DNA of 64,000 nt from Planctomycetota bacterium (lineage in GTDB: Bacteria; Planctomycetota; Planctomycetia; Pirellulales; Pirellulaceae): positions 1-64,000 of the forward strand of contig JAPLNL010000114.1 of assembly GCA_026692905.1 (NCBI GenBank), in the 5' to 3' direction. A model generated the notes under the pieces. The model had not been told where the DNA came from and ran no database searches. It worked only from the letters and a program-made list of their open reading frames with translations. The position numbers and the translations under genes are program-made. Positions within the stretch are counted from its first letter, which is position 1. Every line of letters starts with the position of its first letter. Below, in pieces: positions 26,786-36,055 of the stretch.

Positions 26786-28158
26786 TTGCAAACAGCGATC
26801 GGCCAGCGGGAAATTGGCTGAAGGGCGATCGCTTCCGCTAATGTCGGCACGAAAACAATTGCCTTGGAAAACGGTATCGCATTGAGACGAACATCTCCAA
26901 CGATCCGCCACTCCTGTTCCTGGCGCCAATCAATCGCACCCTCCTCACTGGAAACAACCTGACAGAAGGATAAATCGTCCTCACTTTTTTTCTTCACAGC
27001 AGCCCGCTCGATGTAATTGACTTGCTTTGCTCCGTGGCTCTGAAGCCACTCTCGATGGATCATGATCCCGTAGGGCTCCCAGTCCCAACGCGCGAGGTGC
27101 GACTGGAATTGCCGCATCGACAGCAGGACGCTCAGCTCCTTTGATGCAAAGCAAACGGTAGGCTTGTTTCCGCGACGATACGAATGGGTTGCGATCACGC
27201 GTTGCTGTTTTAGCATTCTTTGCAAAGTCATAAACGCGGTGGGTTGCTCTTCCCAAGGCTGCTGCAACAACTCATCATGAAACTGCGGCAACGATTGATC
27301 CGGCCAGGGCCCTCGTCTTGCACGAGTACAGTGAACCAGAAAACTGGTAACCGTCGAACGCAACAATCGCATCGGAAAAACAGGTTGGTAGCCCGTGCAA
27401 AACGGCAATGTATCCGATGTCCGCCCCGCACCCCGTGTTTCTTGTCGCTCTGTTAATGACTCAATCGACCGGGGCGGTTTCGTATTAAGCCAGCCTACGG
27501 CCCCACGATCTAACCATTCGACGGACTGGCTGATCGCCTCCGTGGAGTTGTGCGTGGTTGCGATGGAAAGATAAGTAGTACCCAGCGGAATCGCCGGAAA
27601 ACTCAAGCGTCTTTCCAATAGCTTTGCAATTTTGCCCCCTGAACGCAACGCGACCACAAACAGTCGATTCGACAAAAAAACGGTTGCAAGGTCGAGCACC
27701 GAAATCTTTGCTTCTACCTGCTCTCGCTCCACGGACAACTCAACCGCACCACAATCCCAAGCATCCTTCGCTGTGTCAACAGGATGCTTTGCTACTTCGT
27801 CTTCCGTAGCAACACTTTCATGCGAAGCCATTAGGCCTAGAATGCGGTAGGGGACTTGAAGACGCTTGCAAGTGTGAACGACGACATCGGCGTAGGGCGT
27901 TTCTCCCGCAACGAGTATCCCCCAGCCCTGCCGATGAGCCAGCAGCAAAGCAGAATGAAGCGAGTCTTGCCACTGCTGATGGGCAAACCCATTTTTGCGT
28001 TCGTGCGATGAAATAATCCCAAGCCATTCGGAGGGGGCGAATCTCCGAGTTGTTTGACGAACCGCAAAAGTACTTTTCCCAAGTGCTGTCGGAAGAATAC
28101 TAGACCAGGAAACTGGAAACCGGTCGATTGCGGTATGAGTCGCGGGAAGTCGATTCAT
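26782..28158 (-). CDS. Unrecognised protein coupled to moaE
   Basis: A 458-residue soluble protein that I cannot assign. The N-terminal region (about 45-130) alternates strand and helix, and the segment SALLLAHRQGWGILVAGETPYADVVVHTCKRLQVPYRIL resembles a Rossmann-like nucleotide or ligand pocket such as SLOG/DprA-type folds. This is a weak impression. The C-terminal region has an IERAAVKKK segment and WRQEQEWRIVGDVRLNAIPFSKAIVFVPTLAEA, a pattern seen in uncharacterised planctomycete proteins. Its stop overlaps the moaE start (ATGA), so it is translationally coupled to molybdenum cofactor genes. It could be a regulator or a cofactor-handling protein; the coupling is the only evidence. Confidence 0.8.
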   Translation of the reverse strand: MNRLPATHTAIDRFPVSWSSILPTALGKSTFAVRQTTRRFAPSEWLGIISSHERKNGFAHQQWQDSLHSALLLAHRQGWGILVAGETPYADVVVHTCKRLQVPYRILGLMASHESVATEDEVAKHPVDTAKDAWDCGAVELSVEREQVEAKISVLDLATVFLSNRLFVVALRSGGKIAKLLERRLSFPAIPLGTTYLSIATTHNSTEAISQSVEWLDRGAVGWLNTKPPRSIESLTERQETRGAGRTSDTLPFCTGYQPVFPMRLLRSTVTSFLVHCTRARRGPWPDQSLPQFHDELLQQPWEEQPTAFMTLQRMLKQQRVIATHSYRRGNKPTVCFASKELSVLLSMRQFQSHLARWDWEPYGIMIHREWLQSHGAKQVNYIERAAVKKKSEDDLSFCQVVSSEEGAIDWRQEQEWRIVGDVRLNAIPFSKAIVFVPTLAEAIALQPISRWPIAVCK

Positions 28159-28304
28159 TCGGGCTGCCTACCGTCGAAGATCCAACATCAGCTGCAGTGC
28201 GATCGCACCCAGGTATCTGTTACAAACCGAACACTAACGCGTAACGGCTAATGAACGCATCTCAATATAGCAAATCTCTTTCACGCAAACTTGGTTGCCA
28301 ACAA

Positions 28305-28339
28305 AACGAAAAACGGCCGCGATAAGGAATCGCAGCCGT
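28305..28339 (-). terminator. Rho-independent terminator of the Cys-rich gene
   Basis: Stem ACGGCcGCGAT / ATCGCaGCCGT (28313-28339, one internal mismatch) with loop AAGGA. On the minus strand it is followed by TTTTTCGTTTTGTT. It lies about 60 bp beyond the stop of the minus-strand Cys-rich protein gene. Confidence 0.75.
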
Positions 28340-28400
28340 CAGAAGATTCACGCACCAAGCGTCGAATCAATAGTCTTTCTAATCGCCTCAACGTGGAAGC

Positions 28401-28898
28401 TTAGTTGCATCCGCAGCTTGGAGCTGGTGCTGGAGCTTCGCAACCGCAGCTTGGAGCAACTTCGCAGCAGCTCTTCTTTGCGAACTTGCTCTTGACGTGA
28501 GCGAACAAGTCTTTGATGTGGTGCTTGCGAGCTGGCGTGCAGCATGCTGGAGCTTCGCAACCACAGCTAGGAGCTGGTGCAGGTGCTGCACATGGAGCTG
28601 GTGCAGGTGCTGCACATGGAGCTGGTGCTGGAGCTTCGCAACCGCAGCTTGGTGCTGGTTCGCAGCTCTTCTTGCAGCTCAATTTGCTCATCAATCCATG
28701 AAGTTTGTGGCCTAGGTGAAGCTTTGGTCGGCAAACAGGTGCTGGCTCGCAGCATGTTGGTGCTGGTGCTGGTGCTTCGCAGCAAACCGGTGCTGGCTCA
28801 CAACAATCGTTCTTCTTACAGAACAAACCAGCCGAAGCGCTCGAGGACGAGAAAGCGGCAACAACAACAACGCTCAAAGTAATGATCAATCGACGCAT
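28401..28898 (-). CDS. Exported Cys/Pro/Ala-rich repetitive protein
   Basis: A 165-residue protein with a clean Sec signal (MRRLIITLSVVVVAAFSSSSASA|G). The mature part has 24 cysteines, arranged as CC or CGC pairs separated by EAPAPAP or EPAP linkers, for example SCGCEAPAPAP repeated. Two basic helical inserts (RPKLHLGHKLHGLMSKL and ARKHHIKDLFAHVKSKFAKK) interrupt the repeats. No catalytic motif is present. It probably forms a disulfide-crosslinked layer or binds metals at the cell surface, in line with the cysteine-rich proteinaceous walls known in Planctomycetes. The start has GGAG 8 nt upstream, and the gene has its own terminator, so it is monocistronic. Confidence 0.85.
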   Translation of the reverse strand: MRRLIITLSVVVVAAFSSSSASAGLFCKKNDCCEPAPVCCEAPAPAPTCCEPAPVCRPKLHLGHKLHGLMSKLSCKKSCEPAPSCGCEAPAPAPCAAPAPAPCAAPAPAPSCGCEAPACCTPARKHHIKDLFAHVKSKFAKKSCCEVAPSCGCEAPAPAPSCGCN

Positions 28899-29306
28899 TT
28901 TACTAACTCCAAAACAAAAGTTTTAATAAACCGCGCCGTTAACTGCCTGGTTGTCATGCCTATACGAGACGTGATCCAGTGCCACCATTCCTTGATGGCG
29001 GTTGACGCGAAATCTGTTACACACAGCGTTCAGTCCGAAATCGAAAAAGCCAACGCAGACGTCGTATTTTACTCAAAAGAATTTGTTTAACACCTGTTTT
29101 GGTTCTAAAAATACCGAAAATGCGGAATGTGACACACGCGTCGGGTTTCACGACAAGCGTAGCGAAAGTCGTCAAGACTTTCGGCTGATGGCCTAAACAA
29201 CCGAAACTCTTGACGAGTTTCGCTACAGCATGATTCACAGCGTTGGGGTAGGGGGATTCGCAAAAGAATGACGTGTTGCCTTATTCACGCTTTTGTCCAC
29301 TGCCTC
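28899..29306. other. Intergenic space with a family A repeat
   Basis: A 408-bp space between two minus-strand genes. It contains the promoter region of the Cys-rich gene and family A copy 3 at 29160-29238. I see no gene in the rest. Confidence 0.5.
29160..29238 (+). repeat. Family A twin-hairpin repeat, copy 3
   Basis: Both hairpins are perfect here: stem CGAAAGTC/GACTTTCG with loop GTCAA (29163-29183), and, after 18 nt, stem CGAAACTC/GAGTTTCG with loop TTGAC (29202-29222). The copy lies just beyond the 3' end of the DUF3686 ATPase gene. Confidence 0.9.
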
Positions 29307-32300
29307 CTAGTGCGATTCCTCCGCTTCGCTCGCTTCCTTTTCAAGCAGCCGATAACTCTGCAAACAAGTTTCAATTGCAGCTCGGAGCCGTTCTTGTGTT
29401 TGCGTTTGTTGACTCGCATTCTCCAGTAACGGTCGCAAACCATCATACAACAACTGAAATTGGCTCCGGATCAGCTCGGTCATAATCCGTGGCACTGAAT
29501 GTTGCACAACCACTTTCGAATCGATCTGCGGTTTTGCGGCCTCGATGGTTCGCTGACTCGTCGCTGCGAGCAATGCATTCTGAATCGCCTCGAGCCCATC
29601 GCGTAAGCTCATGATCGAACCCAACACTTGAGCCGTCGAATCCTCCCCCGAAAGCCCTTGCAGTTTAGTCTTCTGCGCAAACGTCGACTTGATCGCATTC
29701 CACCTCTGTTGCTCTTCCTCGCTTAGCAATCCAAGCAACTCCTTGAACTTGAGCATGTTCGACTCGCCATCTCGCGAGAGCGTTTGCGAATCCTGCTGGT
29801 AGCTCGAAAGGATCAGTGTCTGCAACTCCACATCGTTCATGACGGAAACAACTTTTTCCGCGATCCGATTCATATTGCGATAACTTCCTTGCAGTTTGAA
29901 AGGCGGCTCGGTTCGGTAGTCGTCCGATTGCGATGCGCTGCGAATATATTCGCGATTCATAGCCAATACCACATCTCGAACACGATTGAGCTTCGCCAGC
30001 ACCGACATCATTTCCAGCACACTGTCCGGTGACAGATTGCTTTCCAGCGAGAGCCCTTCGGTCGTCCCCCTCGCTGCTGCTGCAATCACCGCGCGCTGGT
30101 CGGAATTGGAACATCGCGACAACGGCTGAAGGACCGAATTGTTGGTCAAGCAATTCTCAAGGTACGACAACTCAAACGCCTCGCGGCTATCGCCGATGAT
30201 CTCGCCAAGGTTGTAAACGTCGGCTCGATTGGCAAGCATATCGGGAATTTGAAAACGTTCGCCGCTCTCATTGTAGGGATTGCCGGCCATCACAACCGCA
30301 AACTTACGACCTCGCAAATCATAGTTCTTGGACTGCCCGTTCCAAACACCTTCGATGCGGCGCGTCGCATCGCACAACGGAATGAACTTCTGCAACAGTT
30401 CCACATTGCAATGCTGAATATCATCGAGATAAAGCATTGTGTTATCACCCATCTCCAACGCGAGATTGATGCGTTGTACCTCCTCGCGAGCCGCTGCGTT
30501 GGTCGCTTCACTCGGGTCAAGCGATGTGACGCCATTCCCGATGGCAGGCCCATTGACCTTCACGAAAACGAGCCCCAACCGATTGGCAACATACTCCATC
30601 AGTGTTGTCTTACCGTAACCGGGTGGACTGATGAGCAACAGCAACCCCATCCGATCGGTTCGTTTGTTATCCCCAAGCGCCCCCAATTGCTTGGCCATGT
30701 TGTCACCAATGCGGGGCAAATACACTTGATCGATCAGCTGATTTCGGACGAAACTGGTAAGTACCGTTGCTTTGAATTCATGCGATCGAAGCCGTTTTTC
30801 CGCAAGTTCGATTTGCTTTTGCTTGGCCGACTGCAATGACTGCCACAACGGAACATGCCGCTTTACGTGGCGCCCCAGTCGGTGCTGGAACTCATGGTAT
30901 TGAAACGGCATCGCCCCCTTCGAGATGCGAGGATGATCGCCCGAGAGCGAAACAATCGAGCTGGGGATTGTGGGCGACGCAAGCTTATTCTCCTGCGGGT
31001 TTCCTGTTGCGGGCTTGAGCAGCAGTTGTAGCACTACCTCCTCGCGATAACCCATTGCAGGGTCGGCTGCGTCCTGTTCGAATTTAGCAGAATAATTCGC
31101 GATCAAACCGTCTGCGATACGCTGCGCAAGATGCCACTGATCCATGGGACTTGCAATTGTCTTTTCGAGCGACGATGCGATCGCTTGCCAGTTTTCATCA
31201 GCCATCGATCGCTTCATCGCTTGCACGATCGCAATCGCCTTGGGATGCATTGCGGCGCTTCGATCCGCTTGCATTTGCTGAATCTGAGCTAGCAGATATC
31301 GAGCCGCCTCCGCGCGAGACTGCCCCCTGAGCATTGCTAGATCGAATTGCTTTAAGAGTTTCACCAAACGGGCCAATCCAGCTCGGTTGTGATCGGCGTT
31401 TTCAAGCATAGCATCCATTCTGCCGAAAGCCACGAGCCAATCTTCGGTTGTCGTTCGGATCTCGCTTGGCACCAAGCGATCCCAAATGTACCAAGCAAGG
31501 CTTCGCAGTTTTGGCGAAAAAGCCAACAATCCCAAGGCTCGGTGACTTTCAAGGACTGCTGTCAAAATACGCGTCGCATCTGCATCGTGTACGCCTCTCG
31601 CATATCCCTCTTGATAGCGTGTCTGCATGGCTTCCCGAACCCAACTGATGCGTTCGGGTGTTTCCATGGCGAGGAACGCACTGGAATCCAAGTGAGCCAA
31701 TCCGCCATTTTGTCCAAGCCCTTGCGCCAAGCAATAAGCGAGATACTCGCCTCGATAAACGTCCGGCGATTCGCTTGCCAACGGCTGATCCCATAGCTCC
31801 TTGGCCGCGTCTAACGCAGGATCACTTAGCGGTTCAAAGAATTGAGTGCCCGTCAAATGCAAGTTCAGAAGCCCATTGCGAACCACGGTAGTGAGTTCGA
31901 TTGCGTGATGGTTGACGCTGAAGCTATGTTCACCAAGCTTGATCGCTCGATTCCCGTCGCTGAGCAGCTCTCGCCTGTCTCGCTGTTGCCGAACCGAATC
32001 GTCAGCAATCGTTTTCAGTCGGGAAAGGACATCGTCACGCCGAACGGAATCTCCCAGCGCGCGCAGTTGATCCGCGATGCCGCGAACCTTTTCAACCATC
32101 AGGTCCGAAGCAAAATAAGAATTCAGCTCTGCAAGCTCGTCGATGCGAGCTGTCTTTGAGGCAATCCCAGCCAGGATTCTGTCGGCTGCCGCAACCAGGG
32201 AATTGGCCCGTCGCGTGCGGACTTCAACAAGCTGCTGCCGCTTGCTTTCAAACGTATCGCAAATGGCCTGTCGCTTTTCCGTCAACCTCAACAGCAACGT

Positions 32301-34469
32301 CTCGGAGTCGGCATAGCGTCCCTCGAGTTCCTCGATCTGCATCAACACGCGAGTCAAAGCCGTATCGACTTTATCAGGCGCGTCTGCCGTGTCTAGCACC
32401 CCCGCGGTGGACTGGTCCAACAGCTTGGACTGCGACGCGAAGTCGGCTTCCATTTCGTTGGTCGTTAAATCACGCAACCGCATTCGCAATGTGGAACGGC
32501 TACGGTTAAGCAGCGATAAACAATCGCCGATCCGATCGATGATCGACGTGCGTTGTAACAAGTCATCGATCTTGAGCTGTGATACGGTCTCGATGAGGAG
32601 CTCAAGCGAGCCACCGATCTTCTCCCATTCCGCGTCAAGCTCCTTTCCCGTGGCCGAGCTGCCAATCGACGGAATCTCGTCAGCGTAAAGTCCGATCTGG
32701 TTATCGAAAGGTTTCAGCGACTCAGGCGAGAGCAAGAACTGAACGCATCGAACCCCCAAGCGATCGGACGCTTCGACCAGTTGCATCGCAAGCGATTCCA
32801 CCGCGGGCAACTCAATGTACTTGAATTCCCGAAGCTGGATCGCTACCCCTCGTTGCGTTCGAATGGCCGCAAGTTTTCCAACGAAGTCATCTATCCTCTC
32901 AAAGCGAGCTCGCTCGATGGATTTGAGTAACTCCTGTGTTTCGTTTTGCGTCTTGGCAAGTGCCGACGAAGTTTCCTTGCGAGCCCGAACGACTTTTTCG
33001 AACTCCTCCACAGCAGCCGTTGCCGCATCTCGGATCTTTAAAACCGGATCGGCAAGTACGAAGACTTCATCGCGGTCCAACCAGAAATAGCCATCCAGAA
33101 CATCCGTAGCCCGCTTTGCCAAGTCAGCATAAAGATCAGCATACGACTCATCCTTGTCGATCAGAGTCAGCAATTCCTGACACTCAGCCATGCCGCGCAC
33201 GAGATCGTGGTTGCCAATTTTAAATAGCAACGAATCCGATTGCACTTGGGGGCGATAATCGGGACCGGTGAAGGGGGTCTGCCAAACTTGCAACGCATGA
33301 TGCTTTTGCGGAGTATCGGTCGCCCGCATGCTGATCATTACGCCGTCATTGAGAAACGCTTGCCCGTGACATATCAATGGCGTATCGACTTCTTGACTGA
33401 TCAAGTTGTATCGAAGCTGTAGATACGTCCCAGATTCAGTATGGTAAAACAGATAAAGAAAATCTTCACCGTTGGGAGACTTGGTGATGCGATCCAAGGC
33501 AAGATCGGTTAACCCATGATCGAACAGCTTGGAGATGCCTGTTTGCAGGACGAAGCCATTTGGGAAAATGATGCCGTGGTCGTTGGGTAGCAGACCGCAT
33601 GCAGTCCCCAGCGCATCAAGTCGTTTCGCTTCCGAGCGCTTTGTGCTGAAGACCAGATAGCGATAGTCAGGTTCTTGGTAGGGTTTGATTTTGAGCAGAA
33701 TCAAGTTACCGAGAATTGCGTAATAGGTTTCGGCGTCGTCGAGAGTCTGGTCGGGGCTATCGACGGGTTCGCGATAGATTCCTAGACCGTCTTCGGTATT
33801 GTCCTCAACCTTGATGGTAAGGTCACCATGCACACACTCGACAAAGACTTTGTCTTCGATGGAAATGTGAGGGTGAACGCCATGACGATGGCTTTCGCGA
33901 GTCGCTCGTTTCCATTGGAAGGCGTACTGAGGTGGGACTCTTACTTCGGCTTCGCTACGATTGTCAATATACCGAAGCGACTGTCCCTCAATCGTCCATT
34001 TGAACGCCTTGAAATTCGTCGTGGTCTTGCCCGTTTGGAAGACCATGTAGAGCAAGGGACCGTTTTGGAAGAACCGCAAGAAAGTAGCGTTACGATAGTA
34101 GCGATAGAGCTCCTGGAAGTCGCGTCGGAAAGGTTCGCTAAGGAGTGGATCGAGTGATTCTTGGTGCGCGTGCTGACCATCAAACCGGTAATAAGCAAAC
34201 ACATCGCTTGGTAAGATCTCCGTTTTGAGTCCAAACTGGACGTTGTAACCAAGCAGGATGTGTGAGTCGGTGGCGAAAAGGTCGCGAGGGATGCAGTTGT
34301 GATCGGTCGTGACGTGGGCGGTGGAGCTTAGTTTCGTCTGAATGCTACCGAACACAGTTGCCCGTTCGGCGTGCAGTTTTCCGAAACGGAGTCGGAGATC
34401 GCTAGCGGCTTCGCGCAAGCGATTGCGAAGGACTTCGTAGGTCCCGGAGGCCAGGGCGGATTCGGTCAT
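29307..34469 (-). CDS. Giant DUF3686-type AAA ATPase (annotated elsewhere as DNA repair ATPase)
   Basis: A 1720-residue cytoplasmic protein. The N-terminal third matches my recollection of the DUF3686 region of so-called DNA repair ATPases (FGSIQTKLSSTAHVTTDHNC, DLFATDSHILLGYNVQFGLK and several beta-rich blocks). A long helical, coiled-coil-rich middle follows (about 470-850). The C-terminal part is a MoxR-like AAA+ domain with Walker A SPPGYGKTTLMEY near residue 1285, Walker B LYLDDIQHCN near 1345, and a sensor region VVMAGNPYNESGERFQIPDML. MoxR-type ATPases usually remodel a partner; the partner is not evident here, because the gene stands alone between repeat-filled spaces. The DNA-repair label is historical and not supported by anything visible. 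Confidence 0.88.
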   Translation of the reverse strand: MTESALASGTYEVLRNRLREAASDLRLRFGKLHAERATVFGSIQTKLSSTAHVTTDHNCIPRDLFATDSHILLGYNVQFGLKTEILPSDVFAYYRFDGQHAHQESLDPLLSEPFRRDFQELYRYYRNATFLRFFQNGPLLYMVFQTGKTTTNFKAFKWTIEGQSLRYIDNRSEAEVRVPPQYAFQWKRATRESHRHGVHPHISIEDKVFVECVHGDLTIKVEDNTEDGLGIYREPVDSPDQTLDDAETYYAILGNLILLKIKPYQEPDYRYLVFSTKRSEAKRLDALGTACGLLPNDHGIIFPNGFVLQTGISKLFDHGLTDLALDRITKSPNGEDFLYLFYHTESGTYLQLRYNLISQEVDTPLICHGQAFLNDGVMISMRATDTPQKHHALQVWQTPFTGPDYRPQVQSDSLLFKIGNHDLVRGMAECQELLTLIDKDESYADLYADLAKRATDVLDGYFWLDRDEVFVLADPVLKIRDAATAAVEEFEKVVRARKETSSALAKTQNETQELLKSIERARFERIDDFVGKLAAIRTQRGVAIQLREFKYIELPAVESLAMQLVEASDRLGVRCVQFLLSPESLKPFDNQIGLYADEIPSIGSSATGKELDAEWEKIGGSLELLIETVSQLKIDDLLQRTSIIDRIGDCLSLLNRSRSTLRMRLRDLTTNEMEADFASQSKLLDQSTAGVLDTADAPDKVDTALTRVLMQIEELEGRYADSETLLLRLTEKRQAICDTFESKRQQLVEVRTRRANSLVAAADRILAGIASKTARIDELAELNSYFASDLMVEKVRGIADQLRALGDSVRRDDVLSRLKTIADDSVRQQRDRRELLSDGNRAIKLGEHSFSVNHHAIELTTVVRNGLLNLHLTGTQFFEPLSDPALDAAKELWDQPLASESPDVYRGEYLAYCLAQGLGQNGGLAHLDSSAFLAMETPERISWVREAMQTRYQEGYARGVHDADATRILTAVLESHRALGLLAFSPKLRSLAWYIWDRLVPSEIRTTTEDWLVAFGRMDAMLENADHNRAGLARLVKLLKQFDLAMLRGQSRAEAARYLLAQIQQMQADRSAAMHPKAIAIVQAMKRSMADENWQAIASSLEKTIASPMDQWHLAQRIADGLIANYSAKFEQDAADPAMGYREEVVLQLLLKPATGNPQENKLASPTIPSSIVSLSGDHPRISKGAMPFQYHEFQHRLGRHVKRHVPLWQSLQSAKQKQIELAEKRLRSHEFKATVLTSFVRNQLIDQVYLPRIGDNMAKQLGALGDNKRTDRMGLLLLISPPGYGKTTLMEYVANRLGLVFVKVNGPAIGNGVTSLDPSEATNAAAREEVQRINLALEMGDNTMLYLDDIQHCNVELLQKFIPLCDATRRIEGVWNGQSKNYDLRGRKFAVVMAGNPYNESGERFQIPDMLANRADVYNLGEIIGDSREAFELSYLENCLTNNSVLQPLSRCSNSDQRAVIAAAARGTTEGLSLESNLSPDSVLEMMSVLAKLNRVRDVVLAMNREYIRSASQSDDYRTEPPFKLQGSYRNMNRIAEKVVSVMNDVELQTLILSSYQQDSQTLSRDGESNMLKFKELLGLLSEEEQQRWNAIKSTFAQKTKLQGLSGEDSTAQVLGSIMSLRDGLEAIQNALLAATSQRTIEAAKPQIDSKVVVQHSVPRIMTELIRSQFQLLYDGLRPLLENASQQTQTQERLRAAIETCLQSYRLLEKEASEAEESH

Positions 34470-34649
34470 TAGGTTTTCAGACGTTGCATTCGCGGGAGCA
34501 ATAGAACAAGTTCCTAACTGATGGTAATTTGACGAGAGCAGGTTGCCAGGATAGGAGGCAATGATGTTTCAGGCCAGATTTGCCGAAAAACAGGGCTCGG
34601 TTTTTAGGAAATGACGAGATACTTGCACACGTCGTGATTTTCTCCACCT

Positions 34650-34712
34650 GCGGTTCTCGACGAGCGTCGAGAACCAGGGAAAACCGGGGCTATCGCCCAA
34701 TGGCTAATTTCC
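34650..34712. repeat. Family D repeat, copy 3, with perfect palindrome
   Basis: GGTTCTCGACG and CGTCGAGAACC (34652-34675) form an 11-bp stem with a 2-nt loop. AAAACCGGGGCTATCGCCCAA and GGCTAATTT follow, matching the right half of copy 2 at 25141-25170. Confidence 0.7.
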
Positions 34713-34726
34713 CAACCAATTCATTG

Positions 34727-35002
34727 CTCGGGAGGGTGAGGCAACCCCTGTAAACCTGTTTCCAACAAGTTTACCTCAGCAATTCATTGCTCGGGAGGGT
34801 GAGGCTCCTGCCGAACCTTTGGACCGTTGGCTCGGCAGGAGCCTCGCCCTCCCTAAGGTTTTAATGAAATTGGCTTTACAAAGATGTTTACAGCGGTTGG
34901 GTGAGGCTCCTGTCGAACCTTTGCATTCGTTACCAGGGAGGGTGAGGCTCCTGTCGAACCTTTGGACCGTTAGCTCGGCAGGAGCCTCGCCTTCCCATTT
35001 GA
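34727..35002 (+). repeat. Family B palindrome cluster (left of deacetylase gene)
   Basis: The main hairpin has 21-bp arms (34794-34814 and 34832-34852; 20 of 21 pair) built on GGAGGGTGAGGCTCCTGCCGA. It is followed by the conserved spacer AAGGTTTTAATGAAATTGGC...GATGTTTACAG (34855-34893). A second hairpin of the same type is spread over 34900-34998. Fragments of CAATTCATTGCTCGGGAGGG flank it. The same order recurs at 36101-36240 and, inverted, at 52800-52975. Confidence 0.88.
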
Positions 35003-35050
35003 CTCGTAAGGGTTCCCTGGTTGCGATCTTCCCTGTTCGTTTCCTCTGCT

Positions 35051-35977
35051 TTAGCGGCCTGAGACTTGCTCGCGAAATTGCTTCCAAGTTATGAGTTTGA
35101 TCTTTTGATCCTGTAGGAACATCAGCGTCTTGGGATCGGTGAAGATCGCTCGATCTTGATCGCGTCGAAGCGAACTGTCGGTGATTGCTCGAAGCTCTTC
35201 GTTGTCATACCCACAATGGATAATCAACTGCGTCACGCCTGGTGGCGTCTTGGCAATTTCGTCAAAGTACTTCTGCTTACGTTGCTCGGGGATATTTCCA
35301 CTGTAGAACTGGAGAAGGTTATCCAGCAGCGGCAGCTTGCGCTCCGTCAGCTTGGATACCGATTTTTGAAACTGCGAGGCTAAAGCTGGATACTCTTTCC
35401 CCAATTCTGGTGGCATCCCTTTGAAAAACAGGATCGGCAGGTTGTACTCCACTGCCAAGTCGACATAGACATCCACGATATCGGGTCGACAAAGTACCGC
35501 ACCCATGTGCGTATCGAGATGGCTCAAGGGAACGCCGAACTCCAAGGCTCGGTCGATCTGAGCTTTCAGTTCGATCTTGACATGCTCTGCCTTGGCATGC
35601 GCTGCAACTTGTTCGACATTGCTCCAAAGGCAGCCAGTCGGATCGACAAGACTCGAAACGCTATCGCGCGAGGCAACTGGCCCCCAACGATAAAGACCCC
35701 ATTCGCAGTTCAAGGTCAAATGGATACCGTAATCGTACTTAGGATGGGCTTTCGCGTAGACGGCAAACTCCTTGAACCAAGGGCATGGAACCATGATGCT
35801 CGCGGAGCTGACAATGCCACTTTCGAGCCCATCTTGCGTGGCAATGTTTACCGAGTGCGACATGCCTGCATCGTCGGAATGTACGATCAGATAGCGAGTT
35901 GGGGCCTCTGCGTTTGCTGTTGCACAGAATAAAAACAGGAAGAACTTGGCCAAGGAGGATAAAGACTGCGAAGGCAT
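35051..35977 (-). CDS. ChbG/HpnK (YdjC-like) carbohydrate deacetylase, exported
   Basis: A 308-residue predicted deacetylase of N-acetylated sugars or amino-sugar lipids. Metal and catalytic motifs are visible: HSDDAGMSHSVN near residue 33, GIHLTLNCEW and SHLDTHMGAV. Unlike the cytoplasmic ChbG it has a signal peptide (LAKFFLFLFCATANA), so it should act outside the cytoplasm. The start at 35977 is used. A longer frame to 36085 would encode residues from within an adjacent repeat element and is rejected. Copies of the same palindromic repeat in the same orientation lie on both sides of the gene. Confidence 0.88.
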   Translation of the reverse strand: MPSQSLSSLAKFFLFLFCATANAEAPTRYLIVHSDDAGMSHSVNIATQDGLESGIVSSASIMVPCPWFKEFAVYAKAHPKYDYGIHLTLNCEWGLYRWGPVASRDSVSSLVDPTGCLWSNVEQVAAHAKAEHVKIELKAQIDRALEFGVPLSHLDTHMGAVLCRPDIVDVYVDLAVEYNLPILFFKGMPPELGKEYPALASQFQKSVSKLTERKLPLLDNLLQFYSGNIPEQRKQKYFDEIAKTPPGVTQLIIHCGYDNEELRAITDSSLRRDQDRAIFTDPKTLMFLQDQKIKLITWKQFREQVSGR

Positions 35978-36055
35978 AGAGGAGACACTTTTTTGACAGC
36001 GAAACGAGACATAAAGCCTACATTGTAACCGCTGCCTACTTTCCGAGGTGATCTT

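Noticed and set aside
28497-28882. Open frames opposite the Cys-rich gene, on the plus strand
   Set aside because: They are produced by the repetitive composition of the minus-strand gene and show repeated Trp/Cys or Leu/Val runs without any signal.
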